DNA from: Hoeflea sp.
Lineage (GTDB): Bacteria; Pseudomonadota; Alphaproteobacteria; Rhizobiales; Rhizobiaceae
Assembly (NCBI RefSeq): GCF_030682515.1
Contig: NZ_JAUXOD010000026.1
Coordinates: forward strand, 1-62,853
Direction of reading: 5' to 3'
Length of the DNA stretch: 62,853 nt
This document shows, in pieces, positions 9,507-18,509 of the stretch; the stretch's first letter is position 1; every line of letters starts with the position of its first letter. The notes beneath the pieces were generated by a model. The model saw only the letters and a program-made list of their open reading frames with translations. It ran no database searches and was not told the DNA's origin. The position numbers and the translations under genes were made by a program.

Positions 9507-10262
9507 ATGACTTTGCCTTACCTTCGCGGGGGCTTTGGAAAACCGCTGGTGCTGGTCCATGGCTATCTGGGCGGCAGTGCGCAGTGGCAGGAACAGATTT
9601 ACGCCTTCGGCGCGACACATGACGTGATAGCCCCCAACCTGCCCGGTTTCGGACAGGCCGCGCATCTGCCGGGACCTGCCCGCATCGAGGATTTCGCCGA
9701 CGCCGTGATGGACTGCCTGGAGGCGCTGGGCATCGCGCGTTTCACGCTTCTTGGCCATAGCATGGGCGGCATGATCGTGCAGGATGTTGCCAAACGCCAC
9801 GCGGACCGGCTGGAGGGGCTGCTGCTGTACGGCACAGGCCCACTGGGCCTGATGCCCGACCGGTTCGAGCCGATCGAAACCTCGATGGCGCGGCTGGAAC
9901 GCGATGGCCTTCAGGCGACCGCAGACAGAATCAGCGCCACATGGTTTCGGGATGGGATGGCCGCTTCAGGGTATGCAGCGACGCGCGACATTGCGCGGCT
10001 GGCCCATCCGCAGGCCGCTCGGAGCGCGCTGATGGCAATGAGGGACTGGGACGGGCGGGCGGCGCTTGCGCATATCGATGTGCCGTGCCGCATCATCTGG
10101 GGCGATCAGGATCGCTCTTACCGTTGGCCGCAGGTCAACGCATTATGGACGGGTATTCCCAAGGCTGGACTTGCGACGATTGCAGGTGCAAGCCATGCCG
10201 CGCATGCTGAAAAACCCATGCTGTTCAACGCCATCGTGCAGGATTTCTTGCACGCGTCCTGA
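9507..10262 (+). CDS. Alpha/beta hydrolase
   Basis: Cytoplasmic hydrolase of 251 residues. The oxyanion motif HGYLGG is at residues 19-24, the nucleophile elbow GHSMGG places the catalytic serine at residue 85, the acid is probably the aspartate of WGDQDRSY, and the histidine lies in GASHAAHAEKP. It begins two bases after dctM and so is the last gene of the lyase-TRAP operon. The fold is shared by esterases, amidases, lactonases and C-C hydrolases. Its place suggests that the imported compound is an ester or amide conjugate, or that it acts on a downstream product; the substrate is not known. Confidence 0.85.
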   Translation: MTLPYLRGGFGKPLVLVHGYLGGSAQWQEQIYAFGATHDVIAPNLPGFGQAAHLPGPARIEDFADAVMDCLEALGIARFTLLGHSMGGMIVQDVAKRHADRLEGLLLYGTGPLGLMPDRFEPIETSMARLERDGLQATADRISATWFRDGMAASGYAATRDIARLAHPQAARSALMAMRDWDGRAALAHIDVPCRIIWGDQDRSYRWPQVNALWTGIPKAGLATIAGASHAAHAEKPMLFNAIVQDFLHAS

Positions 10263-10597
10263 ACTTTCGTAGCCATGAACCGGCATTGGCAAAATGCCGA
10301 TACGGAAATTCCGACAAAAGTCAGGCTTCAAGCCTCACGCGAACGACACGCCCTGGAAGAGCTCACAACATTCATGAGTTGCCAGCACGCAATGTTCGGC
10401 GACGCCAGGTTCGAAACTCCTCCTTCAAGCTGGCTGTTACCCGTCAGCGTCGACACAGTGATTGGCCGCTTTCGCAGCTTGCCGCGGCTGCAATGCTGCA
10501 ACGTCACAGTCGGCTTTCCGCCCAGAACTGCCAATGCGAACCTATTGGTGCTGAGGGAGTGGATAACGGAACGAGGTGGGCCCGAGCGCGCTGGGTA

Positions 10598-10879
10598 TTA
10601 AAGGGAGTACCCCCTGGAAAACCAGGACAACAAGCTCCAACAGCACGACGGCGGCTGGGCCAGAGGCGGCCATGGCATAGGCCCAGGAATTGAAACGACG
10701 TTGATCCTCATCGCAACGGACCAGCCGGGACGCACGGCGAGGGTGAGATCGCTCCGCGCTATGCGGCCAAGACCGCGCACACCATTGTCGACCCTCATCG
10801 AGTGGGGATAGCCAATCGTCCGGCATGCCCGCTCCAGGGTCTGCACCACATTCTCAGCGGCTCGGATCGAGGGCTGCAA
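10598..10879 (-). pseudogene. IS3-like transposase (OrfB) remnant
   Basis: On the minus strand the frame reads RAAENVVQTLERACRTIGYPHSMRVDNG, matching the integrase core of IS3-family OrfB around its second catalytic aspartate (R-x-DNG). After DNG the frame decays, and a NSWAYAMA scrap matching the following LWAYA segment appears in another frame. The rest of 10263-10920 contains no gene that I can recognise. It forms the border between the TRAP module and the large sugar-type operon. Confidence 0.6.
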
Positions 10880-10920
10880 ATCCCTCAGGTCAGTATCAAC
10901 CGTCTACCCTTCCAACGCCA

Positions 10921-12177
10921 TCAAGCCGAAGCCAACACCAAAATGGCGCGAAAATCGTTCACATTGGTCAAGGTTGGACCGGAGACGACCTGCGCGCCGA
11001 TGGCCGCGAAAAAGCTGTGTGCGTCATTGCGCGCAAGGCTTTCAACAGCGTTCACGCCAAGCGCTTGGGCATTGGCCAAGCTGGCGGGGGAGATGATTGC
11101 GCCTGCCACCTCGGCTGCGCCATCTACCCCGTCAGTGTCACAGGCAAGGGCATGGATCAGCGGATGACCGTTCAGTTCCAGCGCCAGCGCAAGGCAGAAT
11201 TCCGCGTTCGGTCCGCCAATTCCGTCACCCCGGCGGGTGACTGTCAACTCGCCGCCAGACAGCAGCAGCACGGGGCGGTCCGCCGGGCGAAGACCTGCAG
11301 CTATGGCTTTGGCCAGGCGCGCCTGATCGGCGGCGACTGCGCGTGCCTCGCCTTCAAGTGCGTCGCCCAGCAGGCGGACATCGCAGCCTCGCGCCAGCTC
11401 TGCCGCAGCCGCGAGCGACTGCCCCGGGGCCGCATAGATCAGGTTTTCCACCCGGGACAGCCTAGGATCGCCTGGAGGGATCACGCGTGAGGGGCGGCTC
11501 AGCGCCAGCGTCACACTGGCAGGCACCACGATCTTCCAACGTTCCAGCGCAGCCAGGGCTTCAGCGGGGGTCGACGCATCCCCAACGGTCGGTCCTGAGC
11601 CGATGAAGGCCGGATCGTCGCCCGGCACGTCGGAAATCATCAGGCACAGCATCCGCGCCGGATGGGCCGCCGCCGCAAGTTGCCCGCCTTTTACCCGGCT
11701 GAGGTGCTTGCGTACCGTGTTCATCCGGTCGATCGGCGCGCCAGAGGCCAAGAGGGCCGAATTGACCTGCATCTTGTCTTCCAATGTCACCCCGTCGACA
11801 GGCGCCACCAGAAGCGCCGACGCCCCGCCCGAAATCAGCGCCAGAACGAAGTCGTCCGGTCCGAGCCCCGAAACCAGATCCAGCATCCGCAAGGTCGCCC
11901 GCGCCCCCGCCTCATCCGGCACGGGATGGGAGGCCTCCACGATTTCGATGCCTTGGCACGGCCTGCCGTAGCCATAGCGGGTGATCACCAGCCCGTCGCA
12001 AGGGCCCCAAGCTGCCTCGACCGCCTCGGCCATCCGGGCACTGGCCTTGCCCGCGCCGATCACGACCACGCGCCCGGCGGGTTTGGCAGGCAGGTAGCGG
12101 GCTAGCGAGCGCATCGGGTCGGCGACTTCGACGGCACGATCGAACAGCGCGCGAAGGAAGGTGGCGGGGTCCTGCAT
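10921..12177 (-). CDS. Glycerate kinase (GckA/TtuD, MOFRL-type)
   Basis: Class of ATP-dependent glycerate 2-kinases, 418 residues. The N-terminal Rossmann-like domain starts near VVVIGAGKASARMAEAVE and the C-terminal MOFRL domain carries the conserved LACDTDGVDGAAEVAGA region. It would turn glycerate into 2-phosphoglycerate and so feed lower glycolysis. The last gene of the long minus-strand operon, it starts 7 bases after the LacI stop. A GTG at 12183 is an alternative start. Older annotations call this family hydroxypyruvate reductase (TtuD); the kinase role is better supported. Its presence suggests that the operon's substrate yields glycerate or hydroxypyruvate. Confidence 0.88.
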   Translation of the reverse strand: MQDPATFLRALFDRAVEVADPMRSLARYLPAKPAGRVVVIGAGKASARMAEAVEAAWGPCDGLVITRYGYGRPCQGIEIVEASHPVPDEAGARATLRMLDLVSGLGPDDFVLALISGGASALLVAPVDGVTLEDKMQVNSALLASGAPIDRMNTVRKHLSRVKGGQLAAAAHPARMLCLMISDVPGDDPAFIGSGPTVGDASTPAEALAALERWKIVVPASVTLALSRPSRVIPPGDPRLSRVENLIYAAPGQSLAAAAELARGCDVRLLGDALEGEARAVAADQARLAKAIAAGLRPADRPVLLLSGGELTVTRRGDGIGGPNAEFCLALALELNGHPLIHALACDTDGVDGAAEVAGAIISPASLANAQALGVNAVESLARNDAHSFFAAIGAQVVSGPTLTNVNDFRAILVLASA

Positions 12178-12184
12178 CTGCACA

Positions 12185-13186
12185 TCAGTCCCTGGTTGAG
12201 GCACGGCGGATCAATTCCACAGGCGAGAGGGTTTCTGGCGGCGGCACTTTGCCGTCTTCTAGCCAGGCCAAAACTGTTTCCGCACAGGTCTGGCCGAATC
12301 CGGCGATCCCGCAACTGACCGAGGTCAGCGCCGGCCAGACCTGCGCGCAATCCTCGATATCGTCGAAGCCGACAACCATCAGATCAAAGCCGACCCGGCG
12401 CCCGATCTCGGCGCAGCCGGACAGCAGGCCAAGCGCCACCAGATCGTTAAAGCAGATCACCGCATCGACCTCGGGGAACTCCCCGGCCAGTTGCCGTGCC
12501 ACCTCGCGCCCGAAGACACGTCCCGGGCGGCCGGGAAGCACCAGTGGGGACAACCCCGCTTCTGCCAGCACCGCAAGATAGCCCGACATACGCCGCTGGG
12601 TCACCGACCGGCCTTCCAGCCCGCCGACAAAGGCGATCCGCCGCGCGCCCTGCACCAGCAAGTGCTCGGTCGCCAGACGGCTGCCGCTTTCATAATCCGG
12701 TGCAGCGAAGGGGAAGCGATCGGCCGGCACCACCTGACGCAGCACCTGCATGGCCGGAATTCCCGCACGTGAAATCGCCCCGAAGGTCGCCTGCTCATCT
12801 CCATAGGCGGGCGACAGGATCAATGCCGCCACGCCATGCTCGATCATGGCCGAGGTGACCTGCGCCTGCAGCACCGGGCTTTCGTCTGTGTTGGCCAGCA
12901 CGGTCGCATAGCCGCGGGCCGACAGCGCCATCTGCACCGAGGTGGCGAATTCGGTAAAGAACGGGTTGCGCAGATCGTTGATCACCAGCCCGATGAGGCC
13001 CGCGTTTGACGACCGCAGATTGGCAGCCGAGCGGTTGTAGACATAGCCAAGGTCGGCCATGGCCCGGCGCACATCCTCGCGCGTTTCAGCCTTCACCAGC
13101 GGGCTGTTCTGCAAGACAAGGCTGACTGTCGACTTGGACACGCCTGCATGCTTTGCCACGTCAATGATTGTTGGCCTGCGATCCAT
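12185..13186 (-). CDS. LacI-family transcriptional regulator
   Basis: Repressor of 333 residues. The LacI helix-turn-helix and hinge are at about residues 1-60 (RRPTIIDVAKHAGVSKSTVSLVLQNSP, then NRSAANLRSSNAGLIGLVINDLRNPF). The rest is the periplasmic-binding-protein-like effector domain. The ATG at 13186 has AGGACAAGG in front; a TTG at 13201 overlapping the preceding gene was not chosen. It is embedded in the operon it most likely controls. The two GGAACGTTCC palindromes at 27698-27735, ahead of the first gene, have the even, CG-centred symmetry of LacI-family operators. The ligand is probably the sugar-like substrate. Confidence 0.93.
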   Translation of the reverse strand: MDRRPTIIDVAKHAGVSKSTVSLVLQNSPLVKAETREDVRRAMADLGYVYNRSAANLRSSNAGLIGLVINDLRNPFFTEFATSVQMALSARGYATVLANTDESPVLQAQVTSAMIEHGVAALILSPAYGDEQATFGAISRAGIPAMQVLRQVVPADRFPFAAPDYESGSRLATEHLLVQGARRIAFVGGLEGRSVTQRRMSGYLAVLAEAGLSPLVLPGRPGRVFGREVARQLAGEFPEVDAVICFNDLVALGLLSGCAEIGRRVGFDLMVVGFDDIEDCAQVWPALTSVSCGIAGFGQTCAETVLAWLEDGKVPPPETLSPVELIRRASTRD

Positions 13187-13197
13187 GCCTTGTCCTG

Positions 13198-14358
13198 TCA
13201 AATCCCGTGCAGCGCCAGAAGCAGCTTCATCCGGGCCTTTGCCAGATCCGGCCGCGACAGGAGCCGCGCCTGATCCGCCAACCGGAAGACTTCGGCATAG
13301 TGGACGATATCGCGACTAGATTGAAAGCCCGCAGGCATGATGAAGTGGGATTGATGGCCATTGAGCCACGCAAGAAAGGCGATACCCGCCTTGTAGAACC
13401 GTGTCGGGGCACGGAAAATCTCTCGCGACAGCGGCACGGTCGGGGCAAGCAGGCTGTCGTAGGTGGCCCGATCGCCCAAGGCCAGCGCCTCCAGCGCCTG
13501 CGCCGCCGCCGGGGCAATGGCGGCGAAGATGCCCAGAAGCGCATGGGAATGATGGCTGCCGTCCCCGGCGATCAGCGGGGCATAGTTGAAGTCGTCGCCG
13601 GTATAGAGCCGCACACCGGATGGCAGCCGCGCCCGGAACGCCTCTTCATGGGCCTGGTCCAGAAGCGAGATCTTGATCCCGTCCACCTTGGCCGGGTTCT
13701 CGGCGATGAGCGAGAGAACGAAATCCGAGGCCTGTTCCACGTCCTCCGATCCCCAATAACCTTTGAGTGCCGGATCGAACATGTCGCCCAGCCAGTGCAG
13801 GATCACCGGCTCGGTCGCGCCGTCGATCAGGCGGCGATAGACACTGCGGTAGATTTCAGGACCCGCGCCAATGGCCGGAAAGGCGCGGCTCGCCATCAGG
13901 ATCAATTGCCCGCCTGCGGCCTCGATTGCCTCGGCCTGATGTTCATAGGCCGCAAGGATTGTTGGCGCGTCCGTCAGGGCCGACAGCGGTTGATGGTCCG
14001 TCCCCGCCCCGCAGGCCACGCGGGGGAGCATCGGATGGACCTTGGCCGCAATCATGGTGCGCTGGATCAGTTCCAGCGCCGTGGGCCAGTCCACTCCCAT
14101 GCCGCGCTGCGCGGTGTCCATCGCTTCGGCCAAGCCAAGGCCCTGATCCCAAAGCTGGGTCCGGAAGCCGAGTGTCGCGTCCCAGTCAACGGCAGGCCGG
14201 GTTTCCCAGGGGTTGCGTTCGCGCAGCGGGTCGCTGACCACATGGGCGGCGGCAAAGGCGGTGCGGGTGAGCGCAACCCTTGGCGCGCGCGCAACCAGCG
14301 GCTCGCCGTTCAGGCGGTAGGGTTCAAGCCGGTTCGCAGGCGTTGGCAGGATCAGCAT
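13198..14358 (-). CDS. DUF993 family protein (dihydrodipicolinate-synthase-like TIM barrel)
   Basis: A 386-residue protein of the DUF993 family, related in fold to the dihydrodipicolinate synthase/N-acetylneuraminate lyase aldolases. Recognised from its overall sequence (MLILPTPANRLEPYRL, HQPLSALTDAPTILAAYEHQAE split over the region, VDGIKISLLDQAHE, VRLYTGDDFNYAPLIAGDGSHHSHALLGIF). The lysine in VDGIKISLLD lies where class I aldolases of this superfamily keep their Schiff-base lysine, which is suggestive only. The ATG at 14358 is 10 bases after the Dabb gene. It may perform a retro-aldol cleavage in this pathway, giving a three-carbon product for the glycerate kinase. Function is not established. 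Confidence 0.78.
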   Translation of the reverse strand: MLILPTPANRLEPYRLNGEPLVARAPRVALTRTAFAAAHVVSDPLRERNPWETRPAVDWDATLGFRTQLWDQGLGLAEAMDTAQRGMGVDWPTALELIQRTMIAAKVHPMLPRVACGAGTDHQPLSALTDAPTILAAYEHQAEAIEAAGGQLILMASRAFPAIGAGPEIYRSVYRRLIDGATEPVILHWLGDMFDPALKGYWGSEDVEQASDFVLSLIAENPAKVDGIKISLLDQAHEEAFRARLPSGVRLYTGDDFNYAPLIAGDGSHHSHALLGIFAAIAPAAAQALEALALGDRATYDSLLAPTVPLSREIFRAPTRFYKAGIAFLAWLNGHQSHFIMPAGFQSSRDIVHYAEVFRLADQARLLSRPDLAKARMKLLLALHGI

Positions 14359-14368
14359 GGGATGGTCC

Positions 14369-14677
14369 TCAGCAAGGAAGATCAAAGACAAGGATGCCGT
14401 CGATGCCGCCTTGCGCATGGGCGACAAGGGCGGAACCGACACGCTGGTGATCGGCATGCGCCTGATAGGCGGCAAGTGCCGCCCAATCGGTGAAATCGAT
14501 GGTGAAGCCGTGCAGGTAGCCACGTTCGATCTGCTCGGGGCTTTCGCTGCGTCCGGCGCAGATGGCCGAGAGGCCTGCAACCTTGCCATCAATGGACCGT
14601 AGATCGTCAAAGATCGCGGCGATCTGGGCTTCAGTCACCTCCGCGCGAAAGCGGATCAGGACAATATGACGGATCAT
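14369..14677 (-). CDS. Dabb-domain protein (stress-responsive alpha/beta barrel, DUF-like)
   Basis: Small protein of 102 residues with one dimeric alpha/beta-barrel (Dabb) domain: MIRHIVLIRFRAEVTEAQIAAI at the start, GLSAICAGRSES and the conserved GYLHGFTIDFTDWAALAAYQ, HADHQRV. Dabb proteins dimerise; a few are known cyclases or isomerases, most are uncharacterised. The ATG overlaps the stop of the GMC gene (ATGA), so translation is coupled. It sits next to the DUF993 gene, suggesting that the two act on the same intermediate. Confidence 0.85.
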   Translation of the reverse strand: MIRHIVLIRFRAEVTEAQIAAIFDDLRSIDGKVAGLSAICAGRSESPEQIERGYLHGFTIDFTDWAALAAYQAHADHQRVGSALVAHAQGGIDGILVFDLPC

Positions 14678-16257
14678 TTGAGCCCCCATGCGGCCTTGAT
14701 CATGTCGGCTCCCTTTTCGCCAATCATGATGGCGGTTGCGTTGGTGTTGGATGAGACGAGCGATGGCATGATCGAGGCGTCGATCACCCGGAGCCGCTCG
14801 ATGCCGTTGAAGCGCAGTTCCGGGTCGACCACGGCGCCTGCGTCGACCCCCATGCGGCAGGTGCCAGCGGGGTGATGGTCGGTCTTGGCGTGGCGGCAGG
14901 CGTAGCGGAAATAATCTTCATCGGTGCGCACCTCGGGCCCCGGCAGCCGTTCCGCCTTGACGAAGGGGCGCAGCGCCTCCTGCCGCATGATGTCTTGCGC
15001 CAGCTTCAGCCCGCGGATCGACATTTCGCGATCATAAGGATCTTCCCAATAATTCGGGTCGATCAGGGGAGCCGCCAGCGGGTCGGCCGAGGCGAGCCGC
15101 ACCGTTCCGCGCGACCGGGGCCGCAAAAAGGCGGAATTGAGCGTGACACCGCCCTGCGGCATGGCCGCAACCCCGGCCTCAATGCCCGATCCAAGACCCA
15201 GGTGCAACTGAATGTCAGGCGAACGCGCCGAAGGTTCGGCATACCAGAAGCCGCCGGTCTCAAACAGCGAGGAGGCCACCGGACCGCTGCGCGTCAGCAG
15301 GTATTGCAGCCCCGCGACTGCGGACCAGTGAGGCTTGGCATAGCGGTCATAGGTGTGCGGGCCGGTGCATTCGGCGATCACGAACAGATCGAGGTGATCC
15401 TGCAGGTTGGCGCCCACCTGCGGTTGGTCCAGCACCACGGGAATGCCAAGCCTAGCCAGATGGTCAGCCGGACCTATGCCCGAAAGCTGCAACAGACGCG
15501 GCGAGCCGATGGAGCCCGACGACACGATCACCTCGCCCTCGGCCCGGATCACTCCACTGTCCGTCTCGACCCCCACCGCGCGGCCATTCTCCACGACAAT
15601 CCGCAGGACCTGGACATCGGTACGGATCGTCAGGTTCTTGCGCCCCCGATTGGGGTTCAGATAGGCGATCGAGGCAGATGACCGCCGGGCATTTCGTTGG
15701 GTCAGCTGATAGTATCCCACGCCGTCCTGACGTTCGCCCGCCATATCCGGGTTGAACGGGATACCGAGCTCGCCTGCCGCCTTGAAATAGGCCTCGCAGA
15801 TCGGCAGGGGCGCTGCGGGTTTGGACACGCCCAGAGGACCGCCCCTGCCGTGATAGCGGTTGTCAAAACTGTCATTGTCCTCGGCTTTGCGGAACCAGGG
15901 CAGAACATCGTCATAGCCCCAGCCGGCACAGCCCGCCTGCCGCCAGTCATCGTAGTCCTGCGCCGCGCCGCGGGTGTAGATCTGGGCATTGATCGACGAG
16001 CCGCCGCCGATCACTTTTGCCTGGGTATAGCGGATTTCCATGCCGTCCATGTGCCGCTGCGGCACGGTGGTCCAGCCCCAGGACCCGATTCCCTTGGTCA
16101 TCTTGGCAAAGCCCGCGGGCAGATGGAAGAACGGATGCCGATCCCTCCCCCCGGCCTCCAGCAGCAACACCCTTGTGGCGGGATTTTCCGACAGCCGTGC
16201 CGCCAGGACCGACCCGGACGACCCGCCGCCAACGATGATGAAATCGAACTCATTCAT
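14674..16257 (-). CDS. GMC-family FAD oxidoreductase (choline-dehydrogenase-like)
   Basis: FAD-dependent alcohol dehydrogenase of 527 residues. The dinucleotide-binding motif FIIVGGGSSGSVLAARLSE is at residues 5-23. The GMC signatures GGSSINAQIYTRG and SSGSIGSPRLLQLSGIGP are present. The C-terminal active-site pair is visible as the histidine of HHPAGTCRMG and the asparagine of SSNTNATAI. No signal peptide is seen, so it is probably cytoplasmic or membrane-peripheral. Oxidises a primary or secondary alcohol of the operon's substrate. Starts 3 bases after the SDR gene. One of two unrelated GMC enzymes in this operon. Confidence 0.92.
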   Translation of the reverse strand: MNEFDFIIVGGGSSGSVLAARLSENPATRVLLLEAGGRDRHPFFHLPAGFAKMTKGIGSWGWTTVPQRHMDGMEIRYTQAKVIGGGSSINAQIYTRGAAQDYDDWRQAGCAGWGYDDVLPWFRKAEDNDSFDNRYHGRGGPLGVSKPAAPLPICEAYFKAAGELGIPFNPDMAGERQDGVGYYQLTQRNARRSSASIAYLNPNRGRKNLTIRTDVQVLRIVVENGRAVGVETDSGVIRAEGEVIVSSGSIGSPRLLQLSGIGPADHLARLGIPVVLDQPQVGANLQDHLDLFVIAECTGPHTYDRYAKPHWSAVAGLQYLLTRSGPVASSLFETGGFWYAEPSARSPDIQLHLGLGSGIEAGVAAMPQGGVTLNSAFLRPRSRGTVRLASADPLAAPLIDPNYWEDPYDREMSIRGLKLAQDIMRQEALRPFVKAERLPGPEVRTDEDYFRYACRHAKTDHHPAGTCRMGVDAGAVVDPELRFNGIERLRVIDASIMPSLVSSNTNATAIMIGEKGADMIKAAWGLK

Positions 16258-16260
16258 GGA

Positions 16261-17019
16261 TCAAAGCCTTTGCACCGAAAGTCCGCCATCAACCGGTATC
16301 ACCGCACCGGTGGCAAAGGCCATCTGCCCGGTCGCGATCGGCACCACCACCGACCCTATATCGGCCGGCTGGCCCCATCGGACGGCGGGCACAAGGCCGC
16401 CTTCGATCCGCGCGGTGTATGTGTCCTTCACCCCGGACGTCATCTCGGTATCGATGATACCGGGGCGGAGTTCGAACACTCCGATGCCGTGGGGTGCAAG
16501 GCGCAGGGCCAGCGCCTGCGACGCCATCGCCGCCCCGGCCTTGGAGATGCAGTAGTCGGCGCGTTCGACGCTGGCCATCCGGGCCGAGACCGAGGTGATG
16601 AAGATGATCGACCGATACGGCCCCTCCCCCCGCTCCAGCATCCGCCTTGCCACCGCTTGCGCCAGGAAAAACGCCCCGCGCAAATTGATGCCGGTGACGA
16701 AATCGAAATTCTCGGGCGTGATCTCCAGCATGTCGCCACGCACCCTTGCAGCGACGCCCGCATTCTGCACCATCGTCGAGATCGGCCCCATCGATGCCTC
16801 GATCCGGTCAATCAGGCCGGGCGCCGCCTCGACTTGCGCCAGATCATGCTGGAAATACCGGGTTGAGGGGCCAAGCAGCTCCAGCGCCGCCAGAACCTGC
16901 GGGCTGTCGGGGCCAGGCAGCGATGCAAGTGCTATCCGGAATCCCGCATCCGACAGCGCCTTGGCTATGCCAAGGCCGATGCCCTGCTGGCCGCCGGTGA
17001 CAAGGGCGAGTGGCGTCAT
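16261..17019 (-). CDS. SDR family oxidoreductase (3-ketoacyl-ACP reductase-like)
   Basis: NAD(P)-dependent classical short-chain dehydrogenase of 252 residues. The cofactor motif LALVTGGQQGIGLGIAKAL is at residues 4-22, the catalytic serine lies in FITSVSARM and the YxxxK pair in DYCISKAGAA. The C-terminus reads GAVIPVDGGLSVQRL. The ATG overlaps the stop of the upstream GMC gene by four bases (ATGA). Would oxidise or reduce a hydroxy/keto group, perhaps a partner to the two GMC enzymes. The substrate is unknown. Confidence 0.92.
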   Translation of the reverse strand: MTPLALVTGGQQGIGLGIAKALSDAGFRIALASLPGPDSPQVLAALELLGPSTRYFQHDLAQVEAAPGLIDRIEASMGPISTMVQNAGVAARVRGDMLEITPENFDFVTGINLRGAFFLAQAVARRMLERGEGPYRSIIFITSVSARMASVERADYCISKAGAAMASQALALRLAPHGIGVFELRPGIIDTEMTSGVKDTYTARIEGGLVPAVRWGQPADIGSVVVPIATGQMAFATGAVIPVDGGLSVQRL

Positions 17020-18509
17020 GACGGGCTTCCCCTGGACTGGATGTGGTCCGCCGCCCGCAGGGCAAGCGCCGCGATCGTCAGCGACGGGTTGACGGCCGCC
17101 GATGTCGGCAGCACCGAGGCATCGACGATGTAGAGATTTTCGAGGTCATGGGCGCACAGGTTCACATCGACCACCGATGTCGCAGGGTCCGCCCCCATCC
17201 GCGCCGTGCCGCACTGGTGGCTGGGCTTGGATTTCGGAAAGCCGCGCGACAGCACGATCGGCCAGCCCGCCCGCCGCATCGCGGTCCCCAGCCTTTTCAC
17301 CAGCAGGTCATGGGCGGCAACATTGGTGCGGCGCCAGTCCAGCACCACGCCGCCGTTCCGCCAGAAGACCCGTGAGTCCGGATCGGGCAGGTCTTCCGAC
17401 ATCGCCATGATGTGGATCGACCGGTCGGCCACATGGCCCGCGAGCCAAAGCGGCATCCCCGACTCCCCTGCCAGGATCGGCCCGGTGATCCGGCCCAGCA
17501 TCTGCACATTGCCCAAAGGCTCGCCCTTCGGCCCGCCGGTCAGATACCAGTCGTTGAACTGGATCGTCTTTTCATAGACCGAACGGTTCCGCCGGAAGGG
17601 ATTGTAGGCCACGACCCCCGTAAGATTGTGGTTCATGAAATTCCGTCCGACCTGATCCGATCCGTTGGCCAGCCCTGCGGGATGGTCGTCATTGGCCGAG
17701 GCAAGCAGCAGGGCCGCCGACATCACGGCGCCTGCGCACACGCAGATCACGGGCGCTGCGATCACGTCACGCTGTCCATCGCGTTCAATCTCGACACCTG
17801 TCACGCGCCGGCCCTCCGCTCTCAGGCGCATCACTCTCGCTCCGGTCATCAGCGTGACGTTGGGGTGGCGCAGCGCCTCGGCCAGGCCGCAATTTTCGGC
17901 ATCCGACTTCGCTCCCGTCGTATCGGGGAACGCGTCCCAGGCGGTTGGAGCGCGGGCCAGCCATCGGTCGAGATCCACGCCAAGGGGCAGCGATGAAACA
18001 TGCAGGCCCTGCGCCACAAATGCCTGCCTCAGGACGGCGATGTCAGGCTCATCCGGCACCGGCGGGAATGGATAGGGGGTTGAATGTGGCGGCTCGGTCG
18101 GGTCGGCGCCGGCATCGCCCCGAACACGGTACAGCGCCTCCGCGCGGCCATAGAACGGCTCGAGATCGCCATAGGCGATCGGCCAGCCGGGGGTGGTCCC
18201 CTCCATATGGCGCACGGGGCCGAAATCGGCCTCTCGGTAGCGCAGAAGCACCCCGCCGTAGAACTTGGTATTGCCCCCCACGAATGCATAATTGCCGGGA
18301 CTGAAGGGATCTCCCTGGACATCGTGCCAAATTTCGGCCGGCTTGAAATGGCCGCGCCGGAAGATCGCGGCCGGATCGCGCGCCTCGGGGCTGTCGACCA
18401 GCCGCTCGCCCCGTTCGAGGATCAGCACGCGCCGGCCTGAGGCCGCAAGCCCCGCCGCCAGCGTAGCCCCGCCCATGCCGGAGCCGATGATGATGATATC
18501 CGGTTGCAT
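17016..18509 (-). CDS. GMC-family FAD oxidoreductase (second, glucose/gluconate-dehydrogenase-like)
   Basis: FAD enzyme of 497 residues, only distantly like the other GMC protein of the operon. The FAD motif IIIGSGMGGATLAAGLAASG is at about residues 5-24. GGNTKFYGGVLLRYRE and the C-terminal HQCGTARMG plus VNPSLTIAALALR carry the GMC histidine and asparagine. This branch includes large subunits of sugar and glycoside dehydrogenases, which usually need a small Tat-exported subunit and a cytochrome; neither is nearby. The start codon shares one base with the stop of the ABC ATPase gene (TAATG). Confidence 0.88.
   Translation of the reverse strand: MQPDIIIIGSGMGGATLAAGLAASGRRVLILERGERLVDSPEARDPAAIFRRGHFKPAEIWHDVQGDPFSPGNYAFVGGNTKFYGGVLLRYREADFGPVRHMEGTTPGWPIAYGDLEPFYGRAEALYRVRGDAGADPTEPPHSTPYPFPPVPDEPDIAVLRQAFVAQGLHVSSLPLGVDLDRWLARAPTAWDAFPDTTGAKSDAENCGLAEALRHPNVTLMTGARVMRLRAEGRRVTGVEIERDGQRDVIAAPVICVCAGAVMSAALLLASANDDHPAGLANGSDQVGRNFMNHNLTGVVAYNPFRRNRSVYEKTIQFNDWYLTGGPKGEPLGNVQMLGRITGPILAGESGMPLWLAGHVADRSIHIMAMSEDLPDPDSRVFWRNGGVVLDWRRTNVAAHDLLVKRLGTAMRRAGWPIVLSRGFPKSKPSHQCGTARMGADPATSVVDVNLCAHDLENLYIVDASVLPTSAAVNPSLTIAALALRAADHIQSRGSPS

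Noticed and set aside
13168-14493. 441-codon plus-strand open frame opposite the DUF993 gene
   Set aside because: No homology features, and the minus-strand gene fits the operon with correct spacing.
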